63,375 nucleotides of DNA from Lachnospiraceae bacterium (GTDB lineage: Bacteria; Bacillota; Clostridia; Lachnospirales; Lachnospiraceae), in contig JAFTZJ010000030.1 of the NCBI GenBank assembly GCA_017461045.1, positions 1 through 63,375 of the forward strand, read 5' to 3'. The notes below the pieces were generated by a model. It searched no databases and was not told the DNA's origin. It worked only from the letters and a program-made list of their open reading frames with translations. Positions 32,342 through 41,562 of this stretch are shown here, in pieces. The translations under genes were made by a program, and so were the position numbers. Position 1 is the stretch's first letter. Every line of letters starts with the position of its first letter.

Positions 32342-34205
32342 GGCACCGATTGCAATAACTTGCAATCCAACATTAATACATAATAATGAGGGTTTTCAGG
32401 AACGAATCATCGGTAATTATCAGATGATTCAAACTAATTTGGAGCCGCAGGATTTTCTTCACCTTGTGACGGCACCGCCGGAGGTATATTTTGATGAAGG
32501 CGGAATGACACAGTTGATTCAGGATACAACCATTCGGAATACTCAGGATATTAAAGTAGACCTAATCAACAATGTGATTAATCGAATTGCAATAGCCAAT
32601 GAAAACCATTTTACATATCAGGACCAGGTGTTTATTTCCAATGTTTTGCGGAAACTGGGAATTCAGCATGTAGATACATTTATGAAGCAAGTCCATATGT
32701 TGAAGGAAGAAACCAAGAATACAGAAGAGTTAATCAATCTGTATTGGGAGCATTCCAATGAGATTCGACAACTGCAGTTACAGTATGAACAGGAATTGGT
32801 GGCTGAGCAAGGGACATTGGAGCAGCAAGTGGAGCAACAGGAACAGGAGATTCTCCATTTACACCAATGGATTATGAACCGTTTGCAGACCGGAGCCATT
32901 TATCAGGAAATTAAGAATTTTACAGTGGATAACAGTAGCTCTAATCGTTGGATTCGTCAAGCAGAGATGCAGGTAAGTGAACAGGCAGCACAGGCACAGA
33001 ACATTCTGTTAAACCGTTTGCAAAATATCACACATATGGAGCAGGAGCCACTGGTGTACCAGCATATTAATGCATATGAGTATTACACAGATGATACAGA
33101 GATTCAGAATCATCAGCAGGTAACCAATCAATTAATGGAAGCGGTGATGTTGAATGTTATAGACCGGGTCTTTTCCAGTCGTTTTACACAGATTATGAAA
33201 CGACAGGATTTGTGGTATCAGCTAACGGACGCTTTTTATCATATTGCGGATAATACGGTAAAACGCTTTGAGCACTATCACAATCAAATGATTGTGGATG
33301 CAGCAACCATGAATCAATACTCTGAACAGATATATGAGAATCATATAAATGAAGTTCAGAGCATTAAGAACATCGCAGAAAACGAAGAATTCCTCCATGT
33401 GGAATTGGAGCGGATTAATCAGCAAAATATAGAAAATCAGCAGAAATTGCAACAAGTTATTCATGTGGAACAGCCAAAACGTCAGCCGGTACCGGATCGG
33501 GAACGAACCAGAGAGGAAGGCTTACGGGCGATTATGAATCCTCAGGAAGTATTGATGGAATTCCATACACAAGAAGAAACGACGGAAAATGATACGACTA
33601 TCATAAATGAGGAGTTTATGCAAATATTAAGCCCGGAAACGAAGGAAATCTTTCGTACTCTGGAGCAGTATCGTAAGAATCCAAAGCAGATGCTTCAACA
33701 AGGAATCGTTCGGGAGAATGCAACCGGTGATTTAATTCGGGAAATTGCACAGACAGAGCGTATACATAAGGAATTCCAGCAAGAAGAATTCCAGCATCGG
33801 GAGCTGGAACAGCGGGTAGAAACAACGGAACAGGTTGTGGAGAAGTGGAGTCGCAGCCCGGAACTTAAGAAAATACAAACAATTACCAATGCACCGTTAG
33901 AAACCATAGAGATGGTGCATAAACAACAGGAAACAACTATAGAAGAGGAGATGCTGGAGGAGTTGATTCAGCAGAACCGGACCTATCGACAGAATACTAC
34001 TATACAAGAGCACACACAAAGTACCGAACGTATGGTAGAAACACAGACACAGAATATATATACACAAACGATTGAAAGCCAGCTGCCGAATATTGAGAAT
34101 ATGGTAGCGCAAGGAGTTCGCAGTCAGATAGGCAATTTATCCGATCAGGTATATAACCGGATAGAAAAACGGTTAAATAACGAGCGGATGCGCAGAGGAC
34201 GATAG
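32328..34205 (+). CDS. large coiled-coil protein, candidate tape measure
   Basis: 625 residues, soluble, Gln/Glu-rich, with long helices. The first 100 residues contain TMNPTLIHN-like CNPTLIHNNEGFQ and VYFDEGGMTQLIQDT. The C-terminus ends SDQVYNRIEKRLNNERMRRG, a conserved-looking tail reminiscent of ends of CIS tape-measure proteins. It occupies the expected place between the tube initiator and the LysM-type adaptors. No transmembrane segment is seen, unlike many phage tape measures. Its length would suit a tube of moderate length. It starts within the end of the preceding gene. Function is inferred from position and shape. Confidence 0.55.
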   Translation: MLTIKAPIAITCNPTLIHNNEGFQERIIGNYQMIQTNLEPQDFLHLVTAPPEVYFDEGGMTQLIQDTTIRNTQDIKVDLINNVINRIAIANENHFTYQDQVFISNVLRKLGIQHVDTFMKQVHMLKEETKNTEELINLYWEHSNEIRQLQLQYEQELVAEQGTLEQQVEQQEQEILHLHQWIMNRLQTGAIYQEIKNFTVDNSSSNRWIRQAEMQVSEQAAQAQNILLNRLQNITHMEQEPLVYQHINAYEYYTDDTEIQNHQQVTNQLMEAVMLNVIDRVFSSRFTQIMKRQDLWYQLTDAFYHIADNTVKRFEHYHNQMIVDAATMNQYSEQIYENHINEVQSIKNIAENEEFLHVELERINQQNIENQQKLQQVIHVEQPKRQPVPDRERTREEGLRAIMNPQEVLMEFHTQEETTENDTTIINEEFMQILSPETKEIFRTLEQYRKNPKQMLQQGIVRENATGDLIREIAQTERIHKEFQQEEFQHRELEQRVETTEQVVEKWSRSPELKKIQTITNAPLETIEMVHKQQETTIEEEMLEELIQQNRTYRQNTTIQEHTQSTERMVETQTQNIYTQTIESQLPNIENMVAQGVRSQIGNLSDQVYNRIEKRLNNERMRRGR

Positions 34206-34233
34206 AATTTAGATTGCAAAAGGGGTGAGAAAC

Positions 34234-35070
34234 GTGAATGTTGCAGATAGTATAGTTTCGGGATTTGTAGAGCATGCCGTACTTTATTTTCATAAAGCAG
34301 AAAAAAATTACGGAGTAACAACGGAATCTTCGAATGATACAGGTGCAAACGAAGCTTTAACCCAGAGTGCAAAAGAAAGCTTACGAAGCTCTGCAGTAAA
34401 AGTTGCTGCCGAGAAGAATAAAGAATTAATGGCAAAAGCAATGGGGAATGCAGCAGGAAACCTACTTTTATCATCTTCCATTGCAAATATGCACCCTATG
34501 GAAGTGCAGTTTAATCCAACGACGCTTAGACTGAGCGGTGTAAGTGGTGGTCTGGCACCGGTTACCAGCTATGGCTCCGGTTCCAATTCCCTCGATTTTA
34601 AGGGACTTCCTACTCGTGTGGATGTGTCCTTTAAGCTTTTATTTGATGATGTAGAACCGAAAAATGCATTCCTTCAGGACAAATTAATTCCGGAACCGGT
34701 GGATATAGCAAAAGCAGCAACGGTAGAAGCCCTTAAGCATACAAGTGCTAAAATTGCTTCTAAGTATTTATCCACAGTTCAAGATAAAGTGGAGGGTTTA
34801 CATGCGGCAATGCGAATGCGGAAAACCACAGAAGTAGTATTCGCATGGAATAAAACAATGATAAGAGGTGTAATAACCAGTCTGTCTACGAATTATATTA
34901 TGTTTGCGCCGGACGGAAATCCTATTCGTGCAACAGCGGACATTACAATTACCTGTGATGCCGATGCAGTATCCGCATGGTTTGCAACTCATGCAGATAC
35001 GATTAGTGGCATGAAGGGTATTCGAACCCAGAGTACATCACAGGGAGTAGAAGGACTATTGAATTTGTAG
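34234..35070 (+). CDS. CIS tube/LysM-type adaptor 1 (Pvc7-like)
   Basis: About 278 residues. HPMEVQFNPTTLRLSGVSGG and DVSFKLLFDDVEPKNAF are the features of the CIS tube-adaptor family (Pvc7/Afp7, LysM-containing). TTEVVFAWNKTMIRGVITSL and MFAPDGNPIRATADITITC follow. It probably connects the tube to hub and baseplate. The start was placed at GTG 34234, which is 6 bases after GGGGTGA; an in-frame GTG at 34225 is inside that element. A second homologue follows. The C-terminal LysM region is not obvious. Confidence 0.8.
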   Translation: MNVADSIVSGFVEHAVLYFHKAEKNYGVTTESSNDTGANEALTQSAKESLRSSAVKVAAEKNKELMAKAMGNAAGNLLLSSSIANMHPMEVQFNPTTLRLSGVSGGLAPVTSYGSGSNSLDFKGLPTRVDVSFKLLFDDVEPKNAFLQDKLIPEPVDIAKAATVEALKHTSAKIASKYLSTVQDKVEGLHAAMRMRKTTEVVFAWNKTMIRGVITSLSTNYIMFAPDGNPIRATADITITCDADAVSAWFATHADTISGMKGIRTQSTSQGVEGLLNL

Positions 35071-35128
35071 AAGCTTATTAATACAGGAGTGAAATAAGCG
35101 AGTTAACACAGCAAGGTGGTGAAAGCAA

Positions 35129-36022
35129 TTGGGATTTACTGATACAATGAAGAATACAGGAAGAGGAATACTTGGAAATCCCCAGAAGGGATATTTGTTA
35201 ATTGGCAGAAAAACACCAATGCCGGAACCAACTGCTACAAATACCCCTACTACCTCCGGGGGAGGTATAGCAGGCGCAGCTAAGAATCTGAAAAGTAAGA
35301 TTGGCAGTGGGGCAAGTAGTGTTAAGAATGCCGCTAAAAATGCCTTAAACGCATCTGCAAGCTTTGCGAATGTAGGATTTTTCGACGTAAATACCGGAGG
35401 TATTGACAAATTATCTGAGACATATGTACCTATAGAAGTGCAATATAATCCCTCCAGTATCCGAATGACCACCAGAAAAGGTAGCATTATGAATCGGAAT
35501 ATCGGTGGTGAAGGTAGTAATAATGTTCAACAGATGACGGCACCCCTTTCTACAACCATGGCGGTGGATTTGATATTTAATAAAATGAATTTGCGAAATG
35601 CGTTCCCTTTGGATGTAGATAGTGTAGCGTCCATTAGTGGCATAAAAGATATAGGGGCATGGGGCGCAAATAAAATCGGTACTGACGGATATACAGTAAG
35701 ACCCATTGTAGAATTTGTACTAGGCTCCTTGACCAGTGCATCTACCAGAAATGTAATGTTTGTTTGGAACAACATGGCCTTTAGCGGAGAGCTTTCCGGA
35801 GTAAATGTAGAGTATACCATGTTCAATAATCAGGGAGAACCCATTCGGGCAAAAGTAAGCATAGAGATATTCAAAAAGGGTGGATTAAAACCAACTGCAG
35901 AAGAAGTAGCTGCGGCAAGGGAAGCAGCCCAAAAGGCAGGCAAAGAATATGTGCCGGCAGAGATTAAAGAAGATGAAGCGTATTGGAGAGAGGCTTACGA
36001 GCGCATGTTAAATCAGAAGTAG
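35129..36022 (+). CDS. CIS tube/LysM-type adaptor 2 (Pvc7-like)
   Basis: 297 residues starting at TTG 35129 after GGTGGTGAAAGCAA; an in-frame stop lies just upstream. The core VPIEVQYNPSSIRMTTRKGS and NVMFVWNNMAFSGELSGVNV is homologous to the preceding gene, so the two arose by duplication. The N-terminus is a Gly/Ala-rich flexible stretch. The C-terminal end is charged. Two adaptors in one CIS imply two contact sites between the tube and the hub. Confidence 0.78.
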   Translation: MGFTDTMKNTGRGILGNPQKGYLLIGRKTPMPEPTATNTPTTSGGGIAGAAKNLKSKIGSGASSVKNAAKNALNASASFANVGFFDVNTGGIDKLSETYVPIEVQYNPSSIRMTTRKGSIMNRNIGGEGSNNVQQMTAPLSTTMAVDLIFNKMNLRNAFPLDVDSVASISGIKDIGAWGANKIGTDGYTVRPIVEFVLGSLTSASTRNVMFVWNNMAFSGELSGVNVEYTMFNNQGEPIRAKVSIEIFKKGGLKPTAEEVAAAREAAQKAGKEYVPAEIKEDEAYWREAYERMLNQK

Positions 36023-36030
36023 AGGACATT

Positions 36031-37179
36031 ATGGCAACGTTAGATTTTGAAACTCTGAAAACTAAATATGGTGATTTTGAAGTGCCGACTGCCGTAGTGA
36101 AGGTAAATGACAAGCCGTTACCGTCAGATAAGCTTCCTTTTCATATTTCGGATATTGATGTAGATTTGACCTGTGGATTTGAAGCATCTATTGCCAGCTT
36201 TTCTATTTACAATGTATATAGTACAGAGCGAGCAATGTTTCGGACAGAAGAGGTTAAGAAATACATTTATTTAGGTTCAAAACTGGAAGTCTTTGTAGGG
36301 TATGGGCAGACAGCAAAATCCGTTTTTGTTGGTGTTATAGTAAAAGTATCCTATCAATTTGAAGAAACGGGTGTCCCATGTATCCGGGTTACGGCTATGG
36401 ATGCCAAGGGCATTATGATGTCAGGGAATTATAGTAGACAGTTAAAGGCGACCAAATTCACCGATGCTGTGAAGGAGATTTTTTCACAGCCGGTATATAG
36501 TAAGCTACAGAGCAAGGGGATTATTAAGCAGGTGGATGTGTCTCTGGGAAATGTAACCGCAGCCGCAGCAGATACAGCAAATGCCAGTGCAGAAACCATA
36601 GAAATGGTGGCAGAAAGCGATTATGAATTTCTGGTAAAGCTGGCAAAGAAAAATAATTATGAATTCTTTTGTGATTGTGGAACTGTGTATTTTCGAAAGG
36701 CAAAAGAAGTGCGTATGCCATTATTTACATTGACACCAAGCATGGGCATTTTGAATTTCGATATAGAGTATGACATTACCGGCTTGTCAGAAACCATTTA
36801 TGCCAGAAGTACGGATGTGGATAAGGGTAAACTGATTGAAGCCAAGAGCAAATATACCAATACCATTTCGCTGGGCAACAAAGCGTCGCCAATTATTAAA
36901 GGAACGGAGCGGGTATATATTGACCCAACTATTAGCAGCAAGGAAGATGCTCAGGCCAGAGTGGACAGCCTCATGGAGGATATGGCGTTCCGTTACGGAA
37001 GTCTTACCTGCGAGATGGTAGGATTACCGGAAATGAAGCCGGGATATTTTCTGGATTTACAGTGTCTGGGACCGGGTGCATCGAATGTATTCTATATTAT
37101 GAATGTTCGACATCGGTTGACAGAAGGCGGTATATTTACTACAGAAATTTTAGGAAAAACCAATTCGATTATGTTATAG
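36031..37179 (+). CDS. baseplate hub protein (gpD/VgrG N-terminal-like)
   Basis: About 382 residues. DVDLTCGFEASIASFSIYN, KYIYLGSKLEVFVGYG and ESDYEFLVKLAKKNNYEFF are typical of the phage late-control D / VgrG hub fold. It would form the trimeric hub at the tube end. The start at 36031 was chosen at ATGGCAACG; the open frame extends 16 codons upstream into the adaptor gene. The spike OB-fold is encoded separately, directly downstream, instead of being fused as in Pvc8/VgrG. Confidence 0.85.
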   Translation: MATLDFETLKTKYGDFEVPTAVVKVNDKPLPSDKLPFHISDIDVDLTCGFEASIASFSIYNVYSTERAMFRTEEVKKYIYLGSKLEVFVGYGQTAKSVFVGVIVKVSYQFEETGVPCIRVTAMDAKGIMMSGNYSRQLKATKFTDAVKEIFSQPVYSKLQSKGIIKQVDVSLGNVTAAAADTANASAETIEMVAESDYEFLVKLAKKNNYEFFCDCGTVYFRKAKEVRMPLFTLTPSMGILNFDIEYDITGLSETIYARSTDVDKGKLIEAKSKYTNTISLGNKASPIIKGTERVYIDPTISSKEDAQARVDSLMEDMAFRYGSLTCEMVGLPEMKPGYFLDLQCLGPGASNVFYIMNVRHRLTEGGIFTTEILGKTNSIML

Positions 37180-37192
37180 AGGATAGAGATAT

Positions 37193-38005
37193 ATGGCATT
37201 ATTTGATATTATCGACGAAATTACAGAAAAGCAGATAGTGAAAACAGAAACCGGTGATAATCGTATCTTCGGCGTTGTAATTGGTATCGTAACGGACAAT
37301 TATGATGTGGCTATGAAGGGGCGTGTGTGTGTCAACATTCCGGTGCGTGATGTAAACGCCAACAATCTGAAATGGGCAAGGGTTGCCATGCCGTCCAGCG
37401 GAAAAAAGTGGGGCCATTATTTTCTGCCGGAAATCGGTGATCAGGTATTAGTGGCATTTGAACAGGGAAATATTGAAAAACCATATATTATCGGATGTGT
37501 ACCAAGAAGTAATGACCGCTTCCTGACACAATCTGTAGATGAGAAAAATGAGTTAAAGCGAATTGTTACTAAGAATGGTAATACCTTAGAATTTAAGGAT
37601 GCAGCTGAAGGCGAGGGCACCAAGGATGTAATTTCCATGTACACGCCAAAGAATGAGCATCAGATTATTTTAGATAATGAGAAGAAGAAGATTCTGATTT
37701 CGGATAAGAAAGGTGATAATTGCATTGATATCCGAAGTGAGGCCGGAAAAATGATTGTAAGGGCCAAGGAAAATCTGACAGTAGAAGTGGGAGACAGTAT
37801 CAAAATCACCATGAACGCTTCCACCGGTACTGTAAAACTGGATTGTAAGAAACTGAAGGTTGAGGCATCGGAAGGTACGAATGTGGAGACTAGCGGTAAT
37901 ATGAAGTTCTCCGGAGGCAATGTGGGAATTTCTGCATCAGCTGCATTAAAGGCAGAAAGTAGTGGTACCACCAATATTAGTGGTGCGGCAGTTACCATTG
38001 GATAA
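37193..38005 (+). CDS. spike protein (gp5/gpV OB-fold and beta-helix)
   Basis: 270 residues. The N-terminal OB-fold carries FGVVIGIVTDNYDVAMKGRV and FLPEIGDQVLVAFEQGN with YIIGCV, as in phage gpV and the VgrG gp5 region. The C-terminal part (about 150-270) repeats short beta units (GTVKLDCKKLKV, GTNVETSGNMKF), consistent with a triple beta-helix needle. It would carry the PAAR-like tip encoded at 27500. It is the other half of a split VgrG. Confidence 0.85.
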   Translation: MALFDIIDEITEKQIVKTETGDNRIFGVVIGIVTDNYDVAMKGRVCVNIPVRDVNANNLKWARVAMPSSGKKWGHYFLPEIGDQVLVAFEQGNIEKPYIIGCVPRSNDRFLTQSVDEKNELKRIVTKNGNTLEFKDAAEGEGTKDVISMYTPKNEHQIILDNEKKKILISDKKGDNCIDIRSEAGKMIVRAKENLTVEVGDSIKITMNASTGTVKLDCKKLKVEASEGTNVETSGNMKFSGGNVGISASAALKAESSGTTNISGAAVTIG

Positions 38006-38023
38006 TCAGGGAAAGGAGCAGGC

Positions 38024-38470
38024 ATGGCAAAAGAGACATTTTTGGGAACCGGCATGAAGTTTCCACCACAAATCAATAAAGCAACCGGAAGATTTATGAC
38101 ATCCTCAGAAGGTGCAAATGTGAAAGAAAGTGTTTATCTGATTTTGATGACTCAGAAGACGGAACGGCTTGCAAGGCCTGAATTCGGAAGCAGTATCATG
38201 TCCTATGCATTTACAGATACCAACGGAACCCTATTGAATCTGTTGAGTCAGGAAATTGCAGGAGATATCCAAAGAGGAGAACCGCGAATAGAGAATGTAA
38301 GTGTGAACATCGATGCAGTTACCAAGGAAGGCTGCCTGATGATTTATGTTGATTATACATTAAGTGCAACCCATCAACGAGATAGTATGGTATTCCCATA
38401 TTATCTGAACATGGAACCGGAAGAAGAGAGTGAATCATATGAGACAATGGAATCGAACGAAATTGAATAA
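38024..38470 (+). CDS. baseplate wedge protein (gp25-like)
   Basis: 148 residues of the gp25/GPW family, the sheath initiator and baseplate wedge. Typical are ESVYLILMTQKTERLARPEF and RIENVSVNIDAV, with FGSSIMSYAF between. GAAAGGAGCAGGC precedes the ATG. Its end overlaps the start of the baseplate-J gene by more than 30 bases, a translational coupling. Confidence 0.9.
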   Translation: MAKETFLGTGMKFPPQINKATGRFMTSSEGANVKESVYLILMTQKTERLARPEFGSSIMSYAFTDTNGTLLNLLSQEIAGDIQRGEPRIENVSVNIDAVTKEGCLMIYVDYTLSATHQRDSMVFPYYLNMEPEEESESYETMESNEIE

Positions 38471-41400
38471 CTATGCTATTGATTCCAGAACGGAAGCAGA
38501 CATTTTGAAGGAGATTCAGGAATTAGCAGAGTCCTATGTGCCGGAGTGGAAATTCGATAAAAACAACCCGGACATTGGTTCGGTTATTGGTATTATGTTT
38601 GCCCGCCACATGATGGATAATCTGGATAAATATAATGATATTTTGGAGCAGTATCATATTGATTTTGCGAATATGATTGGCGTGTCCTTACAGCCGGCAA
38701 TTCCTGCAAGCACAATGGTTGTTTTGTCCCTGGCAGATGACTCACTGGATGGAGTGGAAGTTCCAAAGGGAGTTAAACTATTATCCGATGCAGATGAACC
38801 GGTAGTATTTGAAACTGTAAATAACATCTATGTAACCAATGCAAAGCTGGTTGATATGTTTATGACATCCTCCCGGAAGGGAGAATTTGTTCCGATTCTC
38901 GGAGACTTTACCAGTCCGGAATATGTATCGAAGGATTCGGCAGGTGCTTCTGAGAATACGGAAGAGCAAAACCTAGCAGAACCAGACAATTCAACTGCAT
39001 TATTCATGGACGCAAATCAGTGGATGCCTCCATCGGATAAGTTTCCTTTTGGATTATTTGAATTTAAGGGTAATGGAATTGAAAAGCATGCAGTATTAAT
39101 CTATCATTCCCATTTGTTTGATGTGGAAAATAGTGCTATTTATCTACGAATGGCAGGCGGAGACGCTCTTGTGCAGGGACTGAAGAACGGGGATTACCGG
39201 ATTCAATATTATTCTGAAGATGGATTCTTGGATTTTGACCGGATAGAATTCTTGGAAGAAGATATGATAGCGGTTTATAAGAGTCAGCTGTGTAAAAAGG
39301 TTCAACGAAATGGACAGGAGTATTCTCTGATTATAATTGAAGCAAAGGAGAATCCGCAGGGCAGTGTTATGACGAAGAAGATACTTGTTTCTTCTGCCGG
39401 AGAGCCACAGTCCCTATCCTTTGTAAATAACGGAACCAATGATTTGCGGGTTGACTTCTTTCAGCCATTTGGTGACACTTTGGCATTATATAAGGAATGT
39501 TATCTCGGACATAATGAGTATTTCAGTAAGCCGGGAGCCAGAGTTTCCATCCAGTTTAAGGTGAATTTTGAAACCACCAACGTTATGCTTACGAAGCAGG
39601 AGGTAGATGAGGAATTAAAGATTATCAAGCGGAAACCAAAGAAGCTGTTAAGCGATGCGGTATCTGATTGTTTTGTAGATGAGATTTCCATTGAATACTA
39701 TAATGGCACCGGCTGGAAACGGTTGGAGTGTGAAAAGCCATATAAGCAGATGTTTATGTCTGCCGGCGATGGTATGTATAATCTTAATTTCATTTGCCCG
39801 GAGGACTGGGAACACACGACGATTGGCGCAGACACCGGATATTGTCTGCGACTGCAGATATTGAAGTCTGATAATTGTTACCTGCGGCCATGTGTACATC
39901 ATTATCCGATTATTACAGATTTGAAGGTGTCTTATACATATGAAGACAACTTTATAGCACCGGAATGTGTATATGGTATATTTGGAACAAAAGAGAAGGA
40001 TTTGACTTCGTCATTATTGGAAAAGCCGGAAACAACCTTGTTTAGCAAGTCCGAGTACGGAGAAACCGCATTGTATATGGGCTTTGACAAGCGCATGCAG
40101 GAGGGACCAATCAGTATTCTATTCCAGTTGGAAGAGGATAGCAATTTCCAGGGAGCCGATTTGGAATACTATTACTCTACCGGAAAGGGATTTTCCCGGT
40201 TGAAACTAGCAGACCATACCAATGGAATGACGAATTCTAATTGTATTAGATTTTTGCCTCCGTCTGATATGGCACCAAGAGTCATAGAGGGAAAACGTTG
40301 CTACTGGATTAAGATTGTAGATCCTACAGCCAAGCTGGAGCAGGAGCGGGTATTCCGTCCAAGAATTGAAAATATATTCATAAATGCAGTAGAAGCAATG
40401 AATTCTGAAACCAAACCGGAAGAGGAATACTATATTGATGAAGTAGCACCGGACATGCAGTTTAATTTGTATGCAACCAATATTTTGTCTGTGGACATTT
40501 GGGTAAATGAAGTGAATACCCTTTCAGAAAGTATGAAGCAAAAGATGTTGGTTGAGAATCCGGAACGAATTCGTGCGGAATACAATATGCGAGGCGAATT
40601 TGAGCGGTTCTTTGTAAAATGGGAAGAGGTTGCCAGCTTTGATTGTTCCAAGGCTACAGATCGACATTATTGCATCGACCGGATGAATAATCAGGTTATT
40701 TTCGGAGATGGTGTTCATGTTATGATTCCTAGAAACACACAGGATATTGCTTTTATTGCACGCATTACCTGTTGTGACGGTGCAAAGGGCAACCTGGAGC
40801 CGGGAAAAATCAATAGCAGTTCAAGTAATTTATTATTTATAAGAGATATACGAAATCCGCTAAAGTCTTATGGGGGAAGTGATATGGAAACCCTTGAAGA
40901 TGCATTACGGCGAAGTGCCAGCATAATCAGTAATCGACATCGATTGGTATCGGTCATTGATTATCAGCGAGAAGTTCTGGCATTTTCAAATAATATCCAT
41001 CAGGTTGAGGTGGTAAACGGAATTACAAAGGATGGTATTAAAGATGAGCAAGTGATTTCTTTGGTTATTCTTTTGAATGATTATTTAGAGAATCCGCAAA
41101 CCTTTTACCATTTACAGACCCAGTTAAAGCAGCATTTACTGGAACGCTGTGAGTTGAGTATTCATCCATCTAAGCTTCAGCTGGTAGCACCATTGTTTGT
41201 CAGCATATCTGTTGAAATGTGGGCAGAAGTATCAGGCATGGATGAAACCTTTGAAATGGAAAGTGAGATGCAGGAAATATTAAATGATTTCCTGAATCCA
41301 TTTACCGGCGAGGGTTGGGATATCGGCACGATGCCGAAGGAATCACAAATTCGTTTGTTGATTCAATCTGTAAAGAAACAGATGTTGGTACGTCATATGA

Positions 41401-41522
41401 ATATCATAGCTATGTACCAGGATGGTCAGGGACGTCATGAAACATCTCTGCGAGATTTGGAAGTTACTCCGTTTATGTTATGTAAGAGCGGAAACCACAC
41501 AATTCATTTTATAGAGAAATAA
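38439..41522 (+). CDS. baseplate J-like wedge protein 1 (Pvc11-like)
   Basis: About 1027 residues. The N-terminus YVPEWKFDKNNPDIGSVIGI and the central and C-terminal parts with FGDGVHVMIPRNTQDI and RNPLKSYGGSDMETLEDALR are those of gp6/gpJ-type wedge proteins. Large inserted middle domains make it longer than phage J. GTG 38430 and ATG 38439 are both possible starts. It would make the baseplate wedge ring with the next protein. Confidence 0.87.
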   Translation: MRQWNRTKLNNYAIDSRTEADILKEIQELAESYVPEWKFDKNNPDIGSVIGIMFARHMMDNLDKYNDILEQYHIDFANMIGVSLQPAIPASTMVVLSLADDSLDGVEVPKGVKLLSDADEPVVFETVNNIYVTNAKLVDMFMTSSRKGEFVPILGDFTSPEYVSKDSAGASENTEEQNLAEPDNSTALFMDANQWMPPSDKFPFGLFEFKGNGIEKHAVLIYHSHLFDVENSAIYLRMAGGDALVQGLKNGDYRIQYYSEDGFLDFDRIEFLEEDMIAVYKSQLCKKVQRNGQEYSLIIIEAKENPQGSVMTKKILVSSAGEPQSLSFVNNGTNDLRVDFFQPFGDTLALYKECYLGHNEYFSKPGARVSIQFKVNFETTNVMLTKQEVDEELKIIKRKPKKLLSDAVSDCFVDEISIEYYNGTGWKRLECEKPYKQMFMSAGDGMYNLNFICPEDWEHTTIGADTGYCLRLQILKSDNCYLRPCVHHYPIITDLKVSYTYEDNFIAPECVYGIFGTKEKDLTSSLLEKPETTLFSKSEYGETALYMGFDKRMQEGPISILFQLEEDSNFQGADLEYYYSTGKGFSRLKLADHTNGMTNSNCIRFLPPSDMAPRVIEGKRCYWIKIVDPTAKLEQERVFRPRIENIFINAVEAMNSETKPEEEYYIDEVAPDMQFNLYATNILSVDIWVNEVNTLSESMKQKMLVENPERIRAEYNMRGEFERFFVKWEEVASFDCSKATDRHYCIDRMNNQVIFGDGVHVMIPRNTQDIAFIARITCCDGAKGNLEPGKINSSSSNLLFIRDIRNPLKSYGGSDMETLEDALRRSASIISNRHRLVSVIDYQREVLAFSNNIHQVEVVNGITKDGIKDEQVISLVILLNDYLENPQTFYHLQTQLKQHLLERCELSIHPSKLQLVAPLFVSISVEMWAEVSGMDETFEMESEMQEILNDFLNPFTGEGWDIGTMPKESQIRLLIQSVKKQMLVRHMNIIAMYQDGQGRHETSLRDLEVTPFMLCKSGNHTIHFIEK

Positions 41523-41562
41523 GTGGTGCCGGATGCGATGAAAATCGTACAGGAGGAGAAAC

